Part shown: piece by piece, positions 25,451-34,755 of the stretch
Position numbering within the stretch: position 1 is the stretch's first letter
Layout: every line of letters begins with the position of its first letter
Source: a bacterium
GTDB taxonomy: Bacteria; UBP6; UBA1177
DNA length: 36,602 nucleotides
Assembly: GCA_022703485.1 (NCBI GenBank)
Contig: JAKLDO010000027.1
Coordinates: 1-36,602, forward strand
Direction: 5' to 3'
Notes under the pieces: generated by a model
Database searches by the model: none
Seen by the model: the letters and a program-made list of their open reading frames with translations, nothing else
What the model was told of the DNA's origin: nothing
Made by a program: the position numbers and the translations under genes

Positions 25451-26308
25451 ATGAAAAGAAAGATAATAAAGATCGATGCGGAAAAATGTACGGGCTGCGG
25501 AGCATGTGTTCCTGATTGCGCTGAAGGGGCTCTTCAGATCGTTGACGGTAAAGCCAGACTCATCAGCGACCTTTTCTGCGACGGGCTCGGGGCATGTCTC
25601 GGAAGCTGTCCGGAAGGCGCTATCGAGGTCGAGGAAAGAGAAGCTGAACCTTACAATGAAAGAAAGGTCATGGAAGATAACATCGTCCCTGCCGGAGAAA
25701 ATACGATAAGAGTGCATCTTGAACATCTTAAAAATCACGGCGCGACTGAATTTTTAAATGAAGCGATAGCATATTTAAAGGAGAAAGGCATGAAAAATCC
25801 TCTTGAAGATCCGAAAAAAGAAGAAGCATGCGGTCACGGTCATCACGGCGGCGGATGTCCCGGGAGCAGATCGATGACACTTAAACCCGTTCAAAAACCC
25901 GAAGTTAAAATTGAAGCTACAAAAAATGAGAACGGACCAATCCAGAGCCAGCTTGGACACTGGCCGGTTCAGATACACCTTCTTTCTCCGCACGCTCCTT
26001 TCCTGAAAAATGCAGATCTCGTCATAATCGCTGACTGTGTCGCATTTGCATATGCCAATACTCACGAAGAGTTCATAAAAGGAAAAGCCGTTGCGATCGG
26101 ATGTCCCAAACTTGACGACGCAGGTGCCTATGTGGAGAAACTGGCCTCCATAATAAAGAATTGCAACCTGAAAAGCATCACAATTGTAAGAATGGAAGTC
26201 CCATGCTGCGGCGGAATGACCGAAATCGTTAAGCAGGCAATGAAAAAAGCGGATGAGATCGTCCCTTTTTCAGTTCAAGTTATATCAATGTCGGGCGAGA
26301 AGTTATAA
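25451..26308 (+). CDS. Ferredoxin-like iron-sulfur protein with a His-rich insert
   Basis: A 285-residue protein with an N-terminal 2x4Fe-4S-type domain. The first motif is complete (C13-x2-C16-x2-C19-x3-C23). The second reads C43-D-G-L-G-A-C49-L-G-S-C53-P: Leu46 replaces the usual second Cys, so this site may hold a [3Fe-4S] cluster or use another ligand. A His/Gly/Cys-rich stretch (C-G-H-G-H-H-G-G-G-C, about 134-143) follows, then a C-terminal domain (about 170-285) containing ADLVIIADCVAFAY, IGCPKLDD and VPCCGGM. No signal peptide, so cytosolic. GGAGGG precedes the ATG. A cupin gene follows after 13 bases. The operon shares its promoter region with hcp, pointing to a redox or nitrosative-stress role, which is inference; the biochemical function is unknown. 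Confidence 0.88.
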   Translation: MKRKIIKIDAEKCTGCGACVPDCAEGALQIVDGKARLISDLFCDGLGACLGSCPEGAIEVEEREAEPYNERKVMEDNIVPAGENTIRVHLEHLKNHGATEFLNEAIAYLKEKGMKNPLEDPKKEEACGHGHHGGGCPGSRSMTLKPVQKPEVKIEATKNENGPIQSQLGHWPVQIHLLSPHAPFLKNADLVIIADCVAFAYANTHEEFIKGKAVAIGCPKLDDAGAYVEKLASIIKNCNLKSITIVRMEVPCCGGMTEIVKQAMKKADEIVPFSVQVISMSGEKL

Positions 26309-26321
26309 ATAGGAGAATATC

Positions 26322-26666
26322 ATGATCATAAAAAGAAAACTTTCTGAGGTTCCGGTTATGGAAACTGCTCACAATGTTGATGCACGCAATCTTTACAACA
26401 CTCCCGATGCTATGGTGACAATCATAACATTAAAGCCGGGGCAGTCTTTAAAAAGGCACATCACGCCTGTTGATGTCGCATTTTATGTCATTAAGGGTTC
26501 AGGCATCATTGAGATCGGTGATGAAAAAGAACCGGTTGAAGAAGGAACACTCGTTGAAAGTCCTAAAGACATTCTTCACTGCTGGTACAACGAAAGCAGT
26601 GCCGACCTTACCTTCATGGTAATTAAAGCACCGAGACCTGAAAAAAAGACAGTTTTTGTATCCTGA
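26322..26666 (+). CDS. Small cupin-domain protein
   Basis: A 114-residue single cupin. The beta-barrel motifs are visible: motif 1 around LKPGQSLKRHITPVDVAFYVIKGSGIIEIGDE, motif 2 around PKDILHCWYNESS. The metal-binding set is partial: His47 in the first motif and His87 in the second are candidates, but the usual H-x-H pair is absent. AGGAG precedes the ATG. It is the second gene of the ferredoxin operon, 13 bases downstream. Cupins of this size can be sensors, isomerases or metal-binding accessory proteins; nothing in the sequence decides. Confidence 0.85.
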   Translation: MIIKRKLSEVPVMETAHNVDARNLYNTPDAMVTIITLKPGQSLKRHITPVDVAFYVIKGSGIIEIGDEKEPVEEGTLVESPKDILHCWYNESSADLTFMVIKAPRPEKKTVFVS

Positions 26667-26707
26667 TCAAATAACCTGAAAATCGTATAATTCTTTTCTT
26701 CCAGCTC

Positions 26708-26735
26708 TTGACATTTCAATTTCAGCAACTATATT
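26708..26735 (+). promoter_or_regulatory. Candidate promoter of the TetR-RND efflux operon
   Basis: TTGACA (26708-26713) and TATATT (26730-26735), 16 bases apart, just upstream of an inverted repeat that looks like the operator. Confidence 0.6.
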
Positions 26736-26737
26736 AG

Positions 26738-26759
26738 CAAGTGAGTGCTTACTTACTTG
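26738..26759. promoter_or_regulatory. Inverted repeat, likely TetR-type operator
   Basis: CAAGTGAGT and ACTTACTTG are separated by GCTT; eight of nine positions pair. It lies directly after the -10 box and 18 bases before the TetR start, the usual place for autorepression of an efflux operon. Confidence 0.7.
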
Positions 26760-26777
26760 TTCGTTGGAGAATGTTTT

Positions 26778-27377
26778 ATGAGACAAAGAAAACCGGCTGG
26801 TGAAAGAAAAGATCAGATCGCCGAAATCACACTTGGTATAATTGTTCAAGAAGGGATAGAGAAATTTACTGCGGCTGAAATTGCGAAACGGGTTGAAATC
26901 TCAGAAGGAGCCATTTTCCGTCATTTTAAAACTAAAAATGATATTGTTCTATACATCATCAAGTCAATTGAACATAAGTTCTTTGAAGGATCGGCAGATT
27001 TTAGCGGAGATCCCGTTGAACGCCTCGGACAGTTCTTTAAAAAAAGAATTTCAGTTCTTTTTAAAAATCGAAACGCAATGAATGTTATGTTCTCAGATCA
27101 GTTTTCAAAAATTGCCGGTAGCGAAGGTGTTGCAATAATTAAAGAAATGCGTGAAAAATCGCTGAAGTTTGTCCATTCAACACTTAATGATGCGTTTAAC
27201 GCCGGACTTTTAAAAGACGGACTTGATCCTGACAATCTTACAGTTCTTATTCTCGGATCAATTTTAAGCATTTATAACAGCCACCTTTACACATCATTAA
27301 TGAAAGAAAAGGAGTTAAAGAAAATATCTGCCGGAATGTGGGAAACCTGGGAAAAATTAATAAGGAGACAGTCATGA
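26778..27377 (+). CDS. TetR/AcrR-family repressor of the adjacent RND efflux operon
   Basis: A 199-residue one-component regulator. The N-terminal helix-turn-helix is typical (residues about 25-50: FTAAEIAKRVEISEGAIFRHF followed by K-T-K-N-D-I), and the C-terminal two-thirds is a helical ligand-binding domain with no family-specific motif I recognise. I chose the ATG at 26778, after GGAG; a longer in-frame ATG at 26745 falls within the probable operator. Its stop overlaps the start of the adaptor gene by four bases. Position, operator and operon structure indicate control of the efflux genes, with inducer unknown. The gene and those after it look richer in A/T-ending codons than the upstream surface-protein genes. 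Confidence 0.92.
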   Translation: MRQRKPAGERKDQIAEITLGIIVQEGIEKFTAAEIAKRVEISEGAIFRHFKTKNDIVLYIIKSIEHKFFEGSADFSGDPVERLGQFFKKRISVLFKNRNAMNVMFSDQFSKIAGSEGVAIIKEMREKSLKFVHSTLNDAFNAGLLKDGLDPDNLTVLILGSILSIYNSHLYTSLMKEKELKKISAGMWETWEKLIRRQS

Positions 27378-28477
27378 AAAACGGGAAAATCAAAACAATA
27401 CCGATATTAATTTCTCTTTTCCTTTTATCTACCCTTGCTTTTTTATCCTGCAGTACAGAAAAAACTGAAATCGTAAGAGAAACCCCGGTGGCTGTTAAAA
27501 TAATCGATGTCCGCAAAGGTGATGCATCTGAAAAGATCAGGTATATCGGCTCTGTTCACTCTGAAAATGAAATCAGGATCCTTGCAAGAATAAACGGAAA
27601 TATCTTGGCACTTCCTTTTAAAGAGGGAATGAGTGTGAAAAAAGGTGCCGTTCTTTCAAAAATAAGTGCCCCTGAAACAGGAGCGAGAATATCAAAGATG
27701 AAAGAGGAAATTGCAAAAGCACAAAAAGAATCAGAGTTTATCTGCGATCAGGCAGAAGCTGATGAGCGGCTTTTTGAAAAGAATGCAGTTCCTTCAATAC
27801 GGGCTGAAACAAGTAAGAAGAATTGCGAAAACAGCAAACTCTCAATTAATTCAGCAACTTCGTCACTTGATGAACTTGAAATAATGAGCTCAAAAACAGT
27901 TGAGAGTGCACCTTTTAGCGGCACTGTTTTAAAGTGGTTCAGCAATCCGGGAGAAAATATCATGCCGGGGTTTCCGATTCTCCTTTTTGGCGATGACTCC
28001 TACATAGTTAAAGTTTTCGTTCATGAAAAAGATATCTCAAAAGGGATAAAAAAGGGGTTGAAAGTGATTCTCGAAAATAATGAAGATCAAAGTGCTGAAT
28101 CTGCTGTATCTTTTGTTTCGCCTATTTCAGCAGGCCCCGGCAGAATGTATGAAACTCACATTCCGTTAAAAAAAGACCTTTTGCAAAATTTTTCTCATGG
28201 ACATTCAATAAATGTCAGTTTTATCGTTTCAGAAAAGAAAAACTCTTTTTCAGTGCCTTCGAATTCAGTTCTGAAAGATGGGGAAAGCGAATATATCTTC
28301 CTTTTTGAAGATGAAAAGATCGAAAAAAGAAAAATCGTCTTGGGGATTTCTGAAAAAGGATGGGTGACAATTGATGGCGACATCCCCGAAAACAGTAAAG
28401 TTGTTGTTGGAAATCTTGAAGCATTAAGCAGCGGCATGACAGTTTACCCTGTATTTCTAAAAGGGGAAAAGCTATGA
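27374..28477 (+). CDS. RND efflux periplasmic adaptor (membrane fusion lipoprotein)
   Basis: The HlyD/AcrA-type subunit that links the inner-membrane pump to the outer-membrane channel. A signal peptide ends in F-L-S-C (about residue 23), so it is a lipoprotein like AcrA. The halves of the lipoyl/barrel-sandwich domain are recognisable (IRYIGSVHSENEIRILARINGNI and ESAPFSGTVLKWFSNPGENI), with a helical hairpin between them (about 95-160) and a beta-barrel and membrane-proximal region after. Length 367 is typical. The chosen ATG follows AAGGAG and overlaps the TetR stop (ATGA); the gene in turn overlaps the pump gene by four bases. Confidence 0.93.
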   Translation: MKNGKIKTIPILISLFLLSTLAFLSCSTEKTEIVRETPVAVKIIDVRKGDASEKIRYIGSVHSENEIRILARINGNILALPFKEGMSVKKGAVLSKISAPETGARISKMKEEIAKAQKESEFICDQAEADERLFEKNAVPSIRAETSKKNCENSKLSINSATSSLDELEIMSSKTVESAPFSGTVLKWFSNPGENIMPGFPILLFGDDSYIVKVFVHEKDISKGIKKGLKVILENNEDQSAESAVSFVSPISAGPGRMYETHIPLKKDLLQNFSHGHSINVSFIVSEKKNSFSVPSNSVLKDGESEYIFLFEDEKIEKRKIVLGISEKGWVTIDGDIPENSKVVVGNLEALSSGMTVYPVFLKGEKL

Positions 28478-31400
28478 GATTTACAGAAGGGCTCATAAAA
28501 AATAAATATGTGGTGTGGGCGCTTGTCATAGCAGCTGTTATTTTCGGGATTCAGGCCTACTTTTCAATTCCGATGCAGCTTTTCCCTGACACAGCTCCGC
28601 CTCTCATCAATGTCATAACAGCATACCCCGGAGCCGGAGCAAAAGATGTAAATGAAACACTGAGCCAGAAACTTGAAGAGGAGTTTGCATCACTTGACGG
28701 AGTTGTCAAAACAAAAGCAACATCTCAGGACAATCTTTCCATCATTTCGGTTGAGTTCGATTATGAAAGGGATGTCGATCTGGCAGCAGTTGATATTCAG
28801 AATTCAATCTCAAGAATAAAAAACACTCTTCCTGCCGGCATTACCGACCCTCAGGTTTTAAAGTTCTCAACCTCTGACAAACCTGTCGTTACTATAGGAA
28901 TAATTTCCGATGATCTTACCAAGGCACGAAAGATGTCAGAAGATGTTTTTGCCCCAACTCTTCAAAGAATTCAAGGTGTTGCAGCTGTTGATGTTTTCGG
29001 CGGGAACAAACCTGCTTTAATTATCGAACTTAACAGAAGAGATGTCGAGGCATACAGAATTCCGTTTCAGAAAGTTGTCAATGCAGTCAGAGAATTCAAC
29101 TATTCAATGCCCGCCGGACAGATTAGAACAGAAACTACTCAGACAATGTTCCGTCTTGAAAGCAGGGCGGAAAATATAGAAGACATCAGAAACATTCCGA
29201 TATCTCTTCCAAACGGTAACAGACTTCTACTTGGTGAAATTTCCAGCATAAAAAAAGGGTCACTTGATGATGATGCCCGTTTTTCAATTGACGGCAGAAA
29301 TGCGATCGCTATCCAGATATTTAAGACTTATGATGCAAATACCGTTGAAGTTGTGAAAAAATCTCTTGAGAAAGCAAAAGAACTTGACTCTCAATACAGT
29401 TCATACAGCTTCATTACCGGTGAGGAAAGTGCAACTTTTACTGAAATATCGGTCAGCAATCTGCTTTCGAATGTCTGGCAGGCCCTGTTATTCGCTTCAA
29501 TCATTATTTTTCTTTTCCTTGGCAGAATAAGAAGTTCACTTGTTACAATTGTTTCTATGCCTCTTTCATTCGGGCTTACTTTTGTTTTAATGAAACTTTT
29601 TAATGTTGAGTTCAACATGGTGACCCTTTCAGCCATTATTCTCGCAGTGGGAATGGTCGTGGATTCGTCAATTGTAATTCTTGAAAACATTACAAGAAGA
29701 ATGATGGAAGAAGGTGAATCCCCGGAAAAGGCGGCAATTAACGGAACCTCAGAAGTGGGACTGGCTGTTTTGGCGGGTGTTGCCACAACTCTTTCTGTTC
29801 TAATTCCCCTTCTTTTTCTTGAGGGTTTCACGAGCAAGACTTTCGGGCCTCTTGCTCTGACTCTTATCTTTGCCTTCTCATCTTCAATTGCAGTCGCATT
29901 CGTGCTGGTTCCTGTTTTAACACTATATACTGCCGGCAAAAGCAAAATTGATACGATCGGTGAAAAAGTGGCAAAGCCTTTCCAGTTTTTAATGGATATG
30001 CTGAGGAACTTCTATACAAAAGTGCTCGAAAAAGCTTTGAATCACCGAACAGTAACGCTTTTTGCCGTTTTAATTCTTTTTGTTGTTTCTATCATCGGCT
30101 TGCAGAGTCTGGGAATGGAAACCCTGCCAAAAATGGATGGAGGAAGTTTTTCCGTTTCGCTTCAGACGCCTTCAGGGTCATCTCTTGAAGAAACCGCTAA
30201 AGCAATAGGACAGATAGAGTCTTTTCTAACGGAAATGCCGGAAGTTGAGAAAATTCAGTCACAGTCCGGTTTTGAGCAGGGAATGAAATCAATGTCTTCA
30301 TTCGGGGTTCAGGGTCCGACACAGGGAAGTATAACCGTAACCTTAAGCCCCAGAAATGAAAGAGACAGGAGCATTTGGGAAATACAATCAGTAGTCAGAA
30401 ATAAATTAAGAAAAATCCCCGGCATTGCCGCATCAACAGTCAGAGAGATCGGAAACACCGCAAAAGCGACAACTTCAGCTCCCATCGTTGCCGTAATAAC
30501 AGGAAATGAGCCGGTTGTCCTTGACCGTATCGGGAACGAGGTTGTTAAGAAACTCTCTCAAGTGCCCAATGTGATAGAGCCGGTGAGAAGCTGGGATTTT
30601 GATCATAAAAGCGTTGCTGTCAAAGTTGATGATCAGTTGGCGGTGGAACTTGGAATTTCTCCGGCAACTGTTGCACAAACTATGAATATGGGGTCAAATG
30701 GTATTTTAGCGGGTGAATTTTTTGGATATTCCGGGAATCCTGATCCTGTTCTTATCAGATACAGCAGGACGCACACTTCAGAACCTGACGATATCCTAGG
30801 GTTTCCGCTTTTTGCCCCTGGAACTCTTCACATTATACCTTTAAGAGCCGTTGCTAAGATCGAAGAAAGAAAGGGACAGGGAGTTTTTACAAGAGAAAAC
30901 CTTATTTCAACACTTGAAGTTTCGGCATTTTCTGAAGGAAGAGCGCTAAGTTTCGTAATAAATGATGTTGAAAAATCATTATCAGACCTTTTGCTTCCAC
31001 AGGGATACGGAATTACTATTACCGGAGAAAAAAGTGATCTTGGAGAATCAAAAAAAGAACTAATCGGAGCGTTTCTTATTGCCATTATCGCGGTTTATCT
31101 TCTTCTTGTTGCTCAGCTTAGATCTTTTATTCAGCCCGTTACCATTATGATAAGCATCCCCTTAAGCATGATTGGTGTTTTCCTGGCACTTTTCATTGCA
31201 GGTAAATATATTTCAATGCCGGTCATGGTGGGATTGATACTGCTTGTCGGAATTGTCGTGAACAACGCAATTATTCTCATAGAGTTCATAAACCAGGAAA
31301 GAGCCAGGGGCGTTGAAAGAAAAAAAGCTTTGATCAACTCTGTCACTTTGAGATTCAGACCTATTATGATGACATCGTTTTCAACTATTGTCGGAATGAT

Positions 31401-31572
31401 ACCGCTTTCTTTGGAACTAGCACTTGGTTCAGAAAGATTTTCACCGCTTGCAACGGCAATTATAGGTGGAATGACTGCCGCAACATTTCTCACCATGATA
31501 GTCGTTCCGGTCTTTTATGATGTTTTTGATTCTATGAGTGAAAAGTTATCAAAAATTGGAGCCAAAAAATGA
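28474..31572 (+). CDS. RND-family efflux pump, inner-membrane permease
   Basis: A 1032-residue proton-driven transporter of the hydrophobe/amphiphile efflux (AcrB/MdtB) type. It has one N-terminal membrane helix, a large periplasmic loop beginning MQLFPDTAPPLINVITAYPGA, a bundle of helices (about 330-500), a second helix and periplasmic loop, and a final helix bundle (about 855-1010), reflecting internal duplication. The proton-relay region reads VGMVVDSSIVILENI; a single Asp stands where AcrB has two. RFRPIMMTSFSTIVGMIPLSL is the conserved motif of the second half. It overlaps both neighbours by four bases. Substrate is unknown; drugs, solvents or lipids are possible. Confidence 0.95.
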   Translation: MRFTEGLIKNKYVVWALVIAAVIFGIQAYFSIPMQLFPDTAPPLINVITAYPGAGAKDVNETLSQKLEEEFASLDGVVKTKATSQDNLSIISVEFDYERDVDLAAVDIQNSISRIKNTLPAGITDPQVLKFSTSDKPVVTIGIISDDLTKARKMSEDVFAPTLQRIQGVAAVDVFGGNKPALIIELNRRDVEAYRIPFQKVVNAVREFNYSMPAGQIRTETTQTMFRLESRAENIEDIRNIPISLPNGNRLLLGEISSIKKGSLDDDARFSIDGRNAIAIQIFKTYDANTVEVVKKSLEKAKELDSQYSSYSFITGEESATFTEISVSNLLSNVWQALLFASIIIFLFLGRIRSSLVTIVSMPLSFGLTFVLMKLFNVEFNMVTLSAIILAVGMVVDSSIVILENITRRMMEEGESPEKAAINGTSEVGLAVLAGVATTLSVLIPLLFLEGFTSKTFGPLALTLIFAFSSSIAVAFVLVPVLTLYTAGKSKIDTIGEKVAKPFQFLMDMLRNFYTKVLEKALNHRTVTLFAVLILFVVSIIGLQSLGMETLPKMDGGSFSVSLQTPSGSSLEETAKAIGQIESFLTEMPEVEKIQSQSGFEQGMKSMSSFGVQGPTQGSITVTLSPRNERDRSIWEIQSVVRNKLRKIPGIAASTVREIGNTAKATTSAPIVAVITGNEPVVLDRIGNEVVKKLSQVPNVIEPVRSWDFDHKSVAVKVDDQLAVELGISPATVAQTMNMGSNGILAGEFFGYSGNPDPVLIRYSRTHTSEPDDILGFPLFAPGTLHIIPLRAVAKIEERKGQGVFTRENLISTLEVSAFSEGRALSFVINDVEKSLSDLLLPQGYGITITGEKSDLGESKKELIGAFLIAIIAVYLLLVAQLRSFIQPVTIMISIPLSMIGVFLALFIAGKYISMPVMVGLILLVGIVVNNAIILIEFINQERARGVERKKALINSVTLRFRPIMMTSFSTIVGMIPLSLELALGSERFSPLATAIIGGMTAATFLTMIVVPVFYDVFDSMSEKLSKIGAKK

Positions 31573-32981
31573 AAAAACTAATTAAGTTGTCAATCTTATT
31601 AATTATTCCGGCACTATATCATTTTACTGCTTTTGCGGAATCAATGACCATCGGTGAAGTGATCAAGACAGCTTTAGAACAAAATCTTCAATTGCAATCA
31701 GGAAAATCAGAAGAAGAATATCAGTCTTATATTTCAAAAAGTGTACGGGGAAAATATTTTCCTGTATTTAAAGTGTCTGCCAGTGCTCTGCTCTGGGATG
31801 AAGAGAACAAAACAAAAATGGATCTGCCCGTTCTTGACGCTGTAATTCAGGAAATTGTCCCTACTCTTTCACCTGACAGCAGACAGAGAATTCAGAATGC
31901 AGTGAATGAAAGTGACAGCTCAGGCATTACAGTTCATGACAGGCAGTCTTATAAAATATCTGCGACAATTGTTCAGCCGGTTCTGTCTCTTTACGGTATA
32001 TATAACCTGCACAATGCTTCGTTAAAAATGAAAAAAGCGGCAGAATACGACACATTGAAAATAAAAAGAGAGCTTCAGAAAGATATTGCAAAAGTTTATT
32101 TCAGAATGCTTTCAGCAATTGAAAACGAAAAAAGTTTTGATGCGGCAATTGACCAGATAGAAAAAACATATCCTGTGATTGAAGCACTCATTGATGAAGG
32201 GCGTGTTGAGCCGAACGCACTCCTTAAGCTGAAAATGCAGCGGTCAGATTTTGAAAAAGGAAAAATCTCCGCCTCAATTGCAGTTATGAATTCAAAACTT
32301 ATTTTAAACATGATCATGAACAGGGACCTTGACTCACCACTTGAGCCGGTATGGAACGGAGAATATTTTAAAACTTTTACACAAAAGATAACTGAAAATG
32401 ATAACGCAGAAAACACTGTAGATTTTCTTAACAACATTCCTGAAATAAAAAGCACAGAAGAAAGAATTAATGCCTTAAAGTCTAACAGACATGCCGCGGT
32501 ATCATCATTTCTTCCTGAACTAAATCTTGTCTTAAACTATGATTTTCAGGAAGGATTCGGAGATATGCAGCCGCAGAATCAATTCTATGCCGGAATACTT
32601 TTTTCATGGAATATATGGGAGTGGGGAAGTGGATTTTACAAAATAAAAGCGGCCCAGACACAGACAGCCAAAACACAGTTAAATCTGGCACTTCTGAAAT
32701 CAGGAAAGACCGTTGAGATCAGACAGCTTCAAAATTCGCTTAAAAAGGCGCTTACAGAAATAGAAACCGGAGAAGTTCAGGTCGAATATGCAAAAGAAAA
32801 CCTCAAAATTGAAGAAGAACTTTTCAAAGCGGGCAACTCGACAACAACGGAACTTCTTCAGGCACAGACTTCTTTAGTAAAAGCAGAAAACGATCTGAAC
32901 ATAAAACAGGCGGAACTCTGCTCTTTTTATATTGAATTTATTCTTTCAACAGGTCGTGATTTCAAAGACTTGGAAATTTAA
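31569..32981 (+). CDS. TolC-type outer-membrane efflux channel
   Basis: The outer-membrane component of the tripartite pump. A signal peptide ends at A-F-A (about residue 23) and the mature protein shows the two repeated long coiled-coil halves of the outer-membrane efflux family, for example MTIGEVIKTALEQNLQLQSG at the start and the KAGNSTTTELLQAQTSLVKA segment near 420-440, with a strand region FLPELNLVLNYDFQEGF (about 311-327). No lipobox is seen, as in TolC. Length 470 is usual. The start overlaps the pump stop (ATGA), so the operon is TetR-adaptor-pump-channel with four-base overlaps throughout. Confidence 0.92.
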   Translation: MKKLIKLSILLIIPALYHFTAFAESMTIGEVIKTALEQNLQLQSGKSEEEYQSYISKSVRGKYFPVFKVSASALLWDEENKTKMDLPVLDAVIQEIVPTLSPDSRQRIQNAVNESDSSGITVHDRQSYKISATIVQPVLSLYGIYNLHNASLKMKKAAEYDTLKIKRELQKDIAKVYFRMLSAIENEKSFDAAIDQIEKTYPVIEALIDEGRVEPNALLKLKMQRSDFEKGKISASIAVMNSKLILNMIMNRDLDSPLEPVWNGEYFKTFTQKITENDNAENTVDFLNNIPEIKSTEERINALKSNRHAAVSSFLPELNLVLNYDFQEGFGDMQPQNQFYAGILFSWNIWEWGSGFYKIKAAQTQTAKTQLNLALLKSGKTVEIRQLQNSLKKALTEIETGEVQVEYAKENLKIEEELFKAGNSTTTELLQAQTSLVKAENDLNIKQAELCSFYIEFILSTGRDFKDLEI

Positions 32982-33003
32982 GAAAAAATTGTTTGAAATA
33001 TAC

Positions 33004-33048
33004 TTGACAAATCTTCTTTTAATTCGGATAATGGAGTCGGTATTGTCG
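33004..33048 (+). promoter_or_regulatory. Promoter and probable operator of hcp
   Basis: TTGACA (33004-33009), 17 bases, GATAAT (33027-33032). 39 of 45 bases match the ferredoxin operon promoter at 25383, including spacer and downstream bases up to ATTGT. The hcp start codon is 29 bases beyond the block. Confidence 0.8.
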
Positions 33049-33076
33049 GTTTTTTTAATTAATTTTGGGGGTAATC

Positions 33077-34738
33077 ATGAACGAATTTAAGATGTTCTGT
33101 CATCAGTGTCAGGAAACTGCGATGAACAGAGGATGCAGTGCAAAACAGGGTGTATGCGGAAAAAGTGCTGAAACAGCAAATCTTCAGGATCTTTTCATCT
33201 GGTCTTTGAAAGGAATTTCTTTCTGGGCAGTGAGAGCAAAAAAGCACGGCTGGTATGATGAAAAAACTGCGTTCTTTGTTGATAAAGGGCTTTTTAAAAC
33301 CATCACAAATGCCGATTTCAATAAGCAGGACTTCATTGCAGATATTTATGAAGCGGTTAAACTCCGTGAGAAAATAAGAACTTTTATGAACGGAAAAGAA
33401 ACCTTTACTTCAATTCCTGACTGTGCTGAATGGGTTCCGGGAAATGACAATGATATCTATGCAAAAGCAATGATAGGAACAGGCGGATGGCTTGAAATTG
33501 AAAATGAGGATATCCGTTCACTCAAAGCCCTTGTTCTTTACGGACTGAAGGGAATTTCTGCTTATCTTGAGCACGGTTATCAGATCAAAAAACAGGGTAA
33601 AGAGATTTTTGAATATCTGATGTATGCTCTTGACCAGATAGCAAGAAACGACATAAATGCTGATGAACTTGTCGCTCTCACCATGAAAACGGGAGAATGG
33701 GGTGTCACAGTCATGAAATATCTTGATGAGGCGAATGCTCATTACGGTGAGCAGGAAATAACTGAAGTAAATCTCGGAGTCAGGAACAATCCCGGTATCC
33801 TCATTTCAGGGCACGATTTTGTTGATCTCGAGGAGCTTCTTGAGCAGACAAAAGAGACTGGCGTTGATGTTTATACTCACAGCGAAATGCTTCCCGCTCA
33901 TTACAGACCGGCGTTTAAGAAATATGACAACCTCGTTGGAAACTACGGCAACGCATGGTGGCTTCAGAAAGAAGAGATCAAAAAATTCAATGGTCCTGTT
34001 CTTTTCACGACTAACTGTCTTGTTCCGCCAGATCTTGAATATAAAGAAAGGATCTTCGGCACTGGAGCTGTTGGCTTTGAAGGGATTAAATATATTCCTG
34101 ACAGACCTGAGGGCGGTCACAAGGATTTTTCAGAAATAATTGAAATGGCAAAAAAATGTCAGCCACCTGTTGAACTTGAAAAAGGGAAAATCGTTGGCGG
34201 ATTCGGGCACAAACAGACTCTCGCTCTTGCCGACAAAGTGATCGATGCCGTTAAAAGCGGCGCAATAAAGAGATTTATTGTCATGGCCGGCTGCGACGGA
34301 AGACATAAGACCAGAAGTTACTATACCGAAGTAGCTGAAAAGCTGCCGAAAGACACAGTCATTCTTACAGCAGGATGCGCAAAATACAGATATAACAAAC
34401 TTCCTCTTGGTGACATCGGCGGAATTCCGAGAGTTCTTGATGCAGGTCAGTGCAACGATTCGTATTCTCTTGCAGTAATTGCAATAAAACTTGCTGAAGC
34501 TTTTCAACTTGATGACATTAACAAACTTCCTCTTTCATTTGACATAGCATGGTATGAACAGAAGGCAGTCCTTGTACTTCTTGCATTACTGCATCTCGGA
34601 GTGAAAGGAATAAGACTTGGACCGACACTTCCGGGATTCCTTTCGGCAGGTGTTGCAAAAGTTCTTGTTGAAAAATTTGATATTAAAGGTATAACTGATG
34701 CGGATAGTGATGTCACAGCTATGATGTCGGGAAGGTAA
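33077..34738 (+). CDS. hcp: Hybrid-cluster protein (hydroxylamine/NO reductase type)
   Basis: Hcp holds a [4Fe-4S] cluster and a 4Fe-2S-2O hybrid cluster; family members reduce hydroxylamine in vitro and act in nitric-oxide detoxification or protein S-nitrosylation. This 553-residue protein has the N-terminal cluster motif C8-x2-C11-x8-C20-x6-C27. Hybrid-cluster ligands can be read in order: His in LISGHDF, Glu in THSEMLP, Cys in TTNCLVPP, Cys in MAGCDGRH, Cys in TAGCAKYR, Cys in DAGQCNDS, and Glu and Lys in WYEQKAV. All appear intact. The ATG at 33077 follows GGGGGT; an ATG 12 bases earlier has no site. An Rrf2-type regulator gene follows after 17 bases. The promoter resembles that of the ferredoxin operon. 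Confidence 0.97.
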   Translation: MNEFKMFCHQCQETAMNRGCSAKQGVCGKSAETANLQDLFIWSLKGISFWAVRAKKHGWYDEKTAFFVDKGLFKTITNADFNKQDFIADIYEAVKLREKIRTFMNGKETFTSIPDCAEWVPGNDNDIYAKAMIGTGGWLEIENEDIRSLKALVLYGLKGISAYLEHGYQIKKQGKEIFEYLMYALDQIARNDINADELVALTMKTGEWGVTVMKYLDEANAHYGEQEITEVNLGVRNNPGILISGHDFVDLEELLEQTKETGVDVYTHSEMLPAHYRPAFKKYDNLVGNYGNAWWLQKEEIKKFNGPVLFTTNCLVPPDLEYKERIFGTGAVGFEGIKYIPDRPEGGHKDFSEIIEMAKKCQPPVELEKGKIVGGFGHKQTLALADKVIDAVKSGAIKRFIVMAGCDGRHKTRSYYTEVAEKLPKDTVILTAGCAKYRYNKLPLGDIGGIPRVLDAGQCNDSYSLAVIAIKLAEAFQLDDINKLPLSFDIAWYEQKAVLVLLALLHLGVKGIRLGPTLPGFLSAGVAKVLVEKFDIKGITDADSDVTAMMSGR

Positions 34739-34755
34739 ATTATACGGGGGTTTTA

